Assembly (NCBI GenBank): GCA_025024175.1
Contig: QCXZ01000041.1
Span: forward strand, 1,173,786-1,237,785
Length of the DNA stretch: 64,000 nucleotides
Direction: 5' to 3'
From: Rhyzopertha dominica
Taxonomy: Eukaryota > Arthropoda > Insecta > Coleoptera > Bostrichidae
Part shown: positions 60,101-64,000 of the stretch, one piece after another
Numbering within the stretch: position 1 is the stretch's first letter
Layout: every line of letters starts with the position of its first letter
Program-made: the position numbers and the translations under genes
Notes under the pieces: model-generated
The model's input: the letters and a program-made list of their open reading frames with translations, nothing else
What the model was told of the DNA's origin: nothing
Database searches by the model: none

Positions 60101-63100
60101 CCCTCGGAAACGAAAATATTTCATCCAACCGGTTTATCTTGGGTCACTGCTTTCATTGCTACTTTTACCTAGCGCGCTCATTATCCGCAAATTAACTTAA
60201 TTAACTCGTGTGATTTGCGCTATACTTCCTTGAATGCTTCGTATAAAAAATAATAAAATCGTCCTAGATGTATAACATTAACCGAATGCAAATCGACCAG
60301 TTTTGTGCATGCACGAGCAAGCTTTTAGTATGTAAAATGTGGTACGAACCGTGTCTAAACGAAACAAACACTTTCTAGTTACGCAAAAAAAAAACGCAAT
60401 GGTATGTAATTACCCAAATGCAGTGGGATGGGCAAGACATCCTTGGGGTGTTAGTGCAATTGCGGTTCGCCATGCTAATCGGATATCCTCAGTGGGTAAT
60501 TTGAAGTAAATGGATTCACTAAACTTGTATCTATAAAATTTGAGGGTATATGCTTACTTATACTTTAGAAGAACGGTCTTCATACCTAGTGATGGTGATA
60601 GACTCAATGTCAAGTGTACATGTTACAAGTTTTTACTGAAAATTGAAGCCTAAAATCAATCATTCCTGGCACTAGTTTACTTTATAGATTTTATATGTAA
60701 ACAAAGCAGATTTTGACAAAGAATTAAATATTATAAAATAATTAGCGTTAGGCAGTGCGATGGCAGACCATCGGAAAGAAGACACAGCTTTGCTGCTAGT
60801 CGAGTAGGTACCTTTTTGTTGCCTGACTAAATTATAAATTAACAATTAAGCGATCGTAAAGTGTACATTTTTTCACAACTTATTCATTACTCTCGCTGTT
60901 TGCTCATGCAACCCGGCAATACGAAAAGTAAAAGTCCAAGAGATTTAAAAGTCAACAGTCACCCAACACTTTTTTGTTACGTCCTGGCTGTACTATACGC
61001 AGTTTCGTTTTCCTCTTGTTTACTTTTCCGGTCTGTTCTCCCTAGAAACTCTGTCGTTTATTTCATGCTCGACATGTTTCTAATTCTCCCAACAATTCAC
61101 CGCACAGTTTTTTTACACACCATACAACCAAGACGCAGCGAAACCAGGGGAACACCTGACTTACATAAGCCGTTATCTCAAGAAAACACGATTTTCTAAT
61201 TTTTAGGATGAAAAACGCGATGCTGCCGTAACTGGTATGGGAAAAGAATAGTTCACGTCCCGTTACATGTACTGTGAAGAATTGATTCAATTAGAGAATC
61301 ATTAGACAATTATGAAATAGAACTCCGTCGCTTAGAACAGGTTCACGACGTTTGAGCACGTTTATAGCGTTGCCCAACTGGGATTTTATAAGTAGGTGAA
61401 ATTTTACAATTGCCTAAATTAGAGTGATGGGATGGATGTTACGTTTTCCGCGATTTGGATGAGTAGATATCGGACAAAAGAGCATTGGCAATTGGTGTTT
61501 CTAAAAGGAGAAGATTGAGAAATATATAAATAGTCTTTTATTATGGACCATTTTCCAGGTTGCAAGTATACCTATTTATAGAACAACAGACACATATGAA
61601 GTGTTATCAAATCAACGTGAATAACAACTTAATTAAAATTCATTTTTTCTCTCGCAAACATGAATACAGAACAAATGATATCAATATAGCATGATTGCAA
61701 AACTTCTATACAGCAGTCTACCTTTTTGTCGATTGGTGATGGTAGTACAGAATGTTAGCTGATTAATTTAGATCAAGAAATCTCTTGCGTCCGTACCTTA
61801 CCTAAATAAACTACAAAAGCCTCGATTATAAATAGCTCAATGCCGGTATACGGTAAACACTAAGGTAACTGTCTTATCAACTTGCATTTCTCCTTTGCCT
61901 GTAGTAATGCTGATTGTGTCACATCGAGTGAAATTGTACAAGACAAATTGTGTTGTGGAAATAATACACGACACCGCATGTAAAAGGGTATGTTGTGATA
62001 TTTTCTTGTCGTGTAGAACTGAAAATATACAGTTTTCACATGTACCACACCAATTATGGTGTTAGATTATAGTGGCTTAAAATCAAACACAAAAAAATTT
62101 TTGGAAACATGTTTTGCTTCTGCCATCTGCTTATTTATGTGTAAATATAAGATCTGTGTCAGTATATACGTGCTTGTAATTTGTAAACTCCAGTTGGCAG
62201 ATATAAAACAGAATTTTTAATTTCCGGTAAGCAACACAGTGGCAACATTTCTTTCAATATGCAGTCCAGTTGTGGGACAAACACTACAGAAGTAAGTTTC
62301 CAATTTCAAAAAACAACTCCTAAATCCGAAATTCATTGGTGACTTGGTGTTTGCAAGCGTTGTAAAATTTCAGCTCGTTTCAGTTGAGATCGGTGCGATA
62401 AGCCATCGAAAAGTAAATGTCAGGACTAATTATTTCTGCTCGCACACCCAAGTGTAACTAATCTGCTAATGATGTGGTAAAATTGATCGTAGATAGTGAC
62501 TGTTATTGACAACTGGCAACTGCAGCAAATTATAGCGTGATGCAAGGGGCTAACACTGAAAAACAAATTGATCGAATTTTTCCAGCGATTAAGAAAATAT
62601 TGTTCATTGTTAGGTTTATTTGTTTCATGTTACCTGTAACCTTGACTGAGACTGTATTATATGCATGGGAATGCATGTTTTTTCTAGGTGACTGGCAACG
62701 GTTACTAACAGAATTACTCCACGTAGTATGGCGAACAAAGTTTGAAGGAGATCTAAGTAAAAGGTGACAGCAGGAGCAAAGACTATCAGGTATTTATTTC
62801 TTAATTATGTATACCTCAAAAATGATGTTGCTTTACAATATACAAGATTATTTTGTTCATATAAACCCTTACCTATAGTGAAGTAAGTATTAAAGATATG
62901 GAACATTGCAAATTCCTTTATCATTTCATTATGTGCTACATTTATGTATGATGTAGCGATAATCATCATTTTCTTAAACCTTGAAAATAAAACAACAGCC
63001 CGGTATGAATGGAGTTTTGGGCGTGTCTAAATACCTTAAACAGCATGAACTCATTTGTCGCGATTTATCTGTTATATCTGTTTTTATTACACATACATTT

Positions 63101-64000
63101 TAGAACGTATCTTTGAGATTAGAAGCCATCATTGTATATTAGAGAACATAAACCCTTTTATAAATTTAACAATGACATCACTCCTAATAGTTAAGTAATA
63201 TAGTATCTGCCTGCTAACATTTTATGTTTTTCCTGACAAAAAAGTGCATTTAAAACCCAGCCATTTCATGCTTTTCAAAGAAGGTGTCAAACTAACTAAC
63301 TGAGACTTCAATTTCGAATGTTGAACTACTTGACTTGATAAATTCATACAACAAATTAAAACAGCCGATGAATTTTTTACGAACCTGCGCCTTGCGAATG
63401 GCGGCACAACAGGAATTAAACCGCGGCGTTATTAATTTAGTTGCGTAACTCAACGCAAAGTAAAATAACGCCATTACGATCGTTTATACTATCACTTTTG
63501 TTAGAAGCCATGACTGTATTATTATTTTTGCATTTATGCTGTTGCTCTGTCGGCTCGATTTTATCGCACAACATTGTTATTACGGTCACGTTCGCCTCCT
63601 GTTTGCTATCCTACAATTTGTTCGTACAAAGATATTACAATTACTTTTATAAATGGAGCTGTGTCCTTAATATGTCCCAAGTACCTTTTACGGTAATATT
63701 TAAATGAATCGATAGCCGGTTTTCTGTTAGAGGCGTTCAAATCCCATATTACAAGCTGCTTTCTTCCAATTCGCACTTTCTAGTCGTTTGTTTAATTTGT
63801 TTGTGTAGTAGTCATGTGCTAGTTTAGATAAGGTGCGACATCTATACATTATTCTATAAATTGTTGCTAAAAGCTAAGTAAAACTATTAATTAAAAAGAA
63901 ACAGAACGTAAAATATGCATAACAGATACACACATAAAACATGTTCTTATTGGACTAAACCAATCTTAAAACAATATATTTGTATACTAAATTTGGCTTA
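51200..64000. other. AT-rich DNA without a supported gene
   Basis: About 12.8 kb with only short open frames. I looked for signal-peptide exons of the mucin-like gene, RNA genes and repeats and found none I can support. A 101-bp minus-strand stretch at 54030-54130 has an acceptor (CTGTTATAG) and donor (G|GTAGGC) and reads openly, but has no partner. TE-like termini occur near 51335 ('gagccaccctgtataat') and 57508 ('gggtgtttaaaaaaatctgtgtcc'). Confidence 0.45.

Noticed and set aside
60861..61199. Plus-strand frame of 112 codons
   Set aside because: Composition is not coding-like and no motif is present.
63441..63707. Plus-strand frame with a hydrophobic stretch
   Set aside because: The hydrophobic run comes from T-rich DNA; no other support.
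1..64000. tRNA, rRNA and CRISPR-like structures
   Set aside because: No cloverleaf with conserved tRNA boxes, rRNA core or spaced repeat array was seen by reading. A covariance-model scan would be decisive.

Overview
This is an AT-rich, intron-rich animal nuclear window, almost certainly from an insect. The evidence is an insect-type SPDEF/Ets98B transcription factor gene, short introns with standard GT-AG ends, and many decayed Penelope-like and jockey-like retroelement pieces. A beetle is plausible, but the sequence alone does not settle the order. The scattered single 'n' bases fall mostly inside repeat copies, which suggests ambiguous consensus calls. No bacterial features (operons, CRISPR, IS elements) are present.

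From left to right: (1) 0.3-5.1 kb holds Penelope-like element (PLE) pieces around two minus-strand exons of an unrecognised lysine-rich protein. The larger PLE copy stops within about 40 bp of one of these exons. (2) 7.7-17.5 kb holds a complete four-exon coding region, on the minus strand, for an ETS factor of the SPDEF/Ets98B type. It has a Pointed domain split over three exons and a C-terminal ETS domain, and all splice phases fit. Its introns contain a 17-bp minisatellite, a non-LTR retroelement fragment and a broken unknown ORF. (3) 17.5-34.6 kb is mostly non-coding. It holds reverse-transcriptase relics, two GC-richer islands that could be promoters, a TA microsatellite, and a few unrecognised small ORFs. 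(4) 34.6-49.8 kb holds ten minus-strand exons of one very large Thr/Ser/Pro/Arg-rich, mucin-like protein. They give 2478 codons in the window, and every exon boundary is phase 0. A 293-bp satellite sits in one intron. (5) 49.8-64 kb is AT-rich with no convincing gene. It may contain upstream exons of the mucin-like gene; one weak candidate with a hydrophobic leader lies at 51.0-51.2 kb.

The two best genes do not form a pathway. One encodes a nuclear transcription factor, the other probably a secreted or extracellular-matrix protein. The oddest points are the uniform phase-0 cassette structure and internal repeats of the mucin-like gene, a possible alternative Cys-rich end for it, four SUMO-type motifs in the Ets98B N-terminus, and retroelement relics lying right beside splice acceptors in two different genes.
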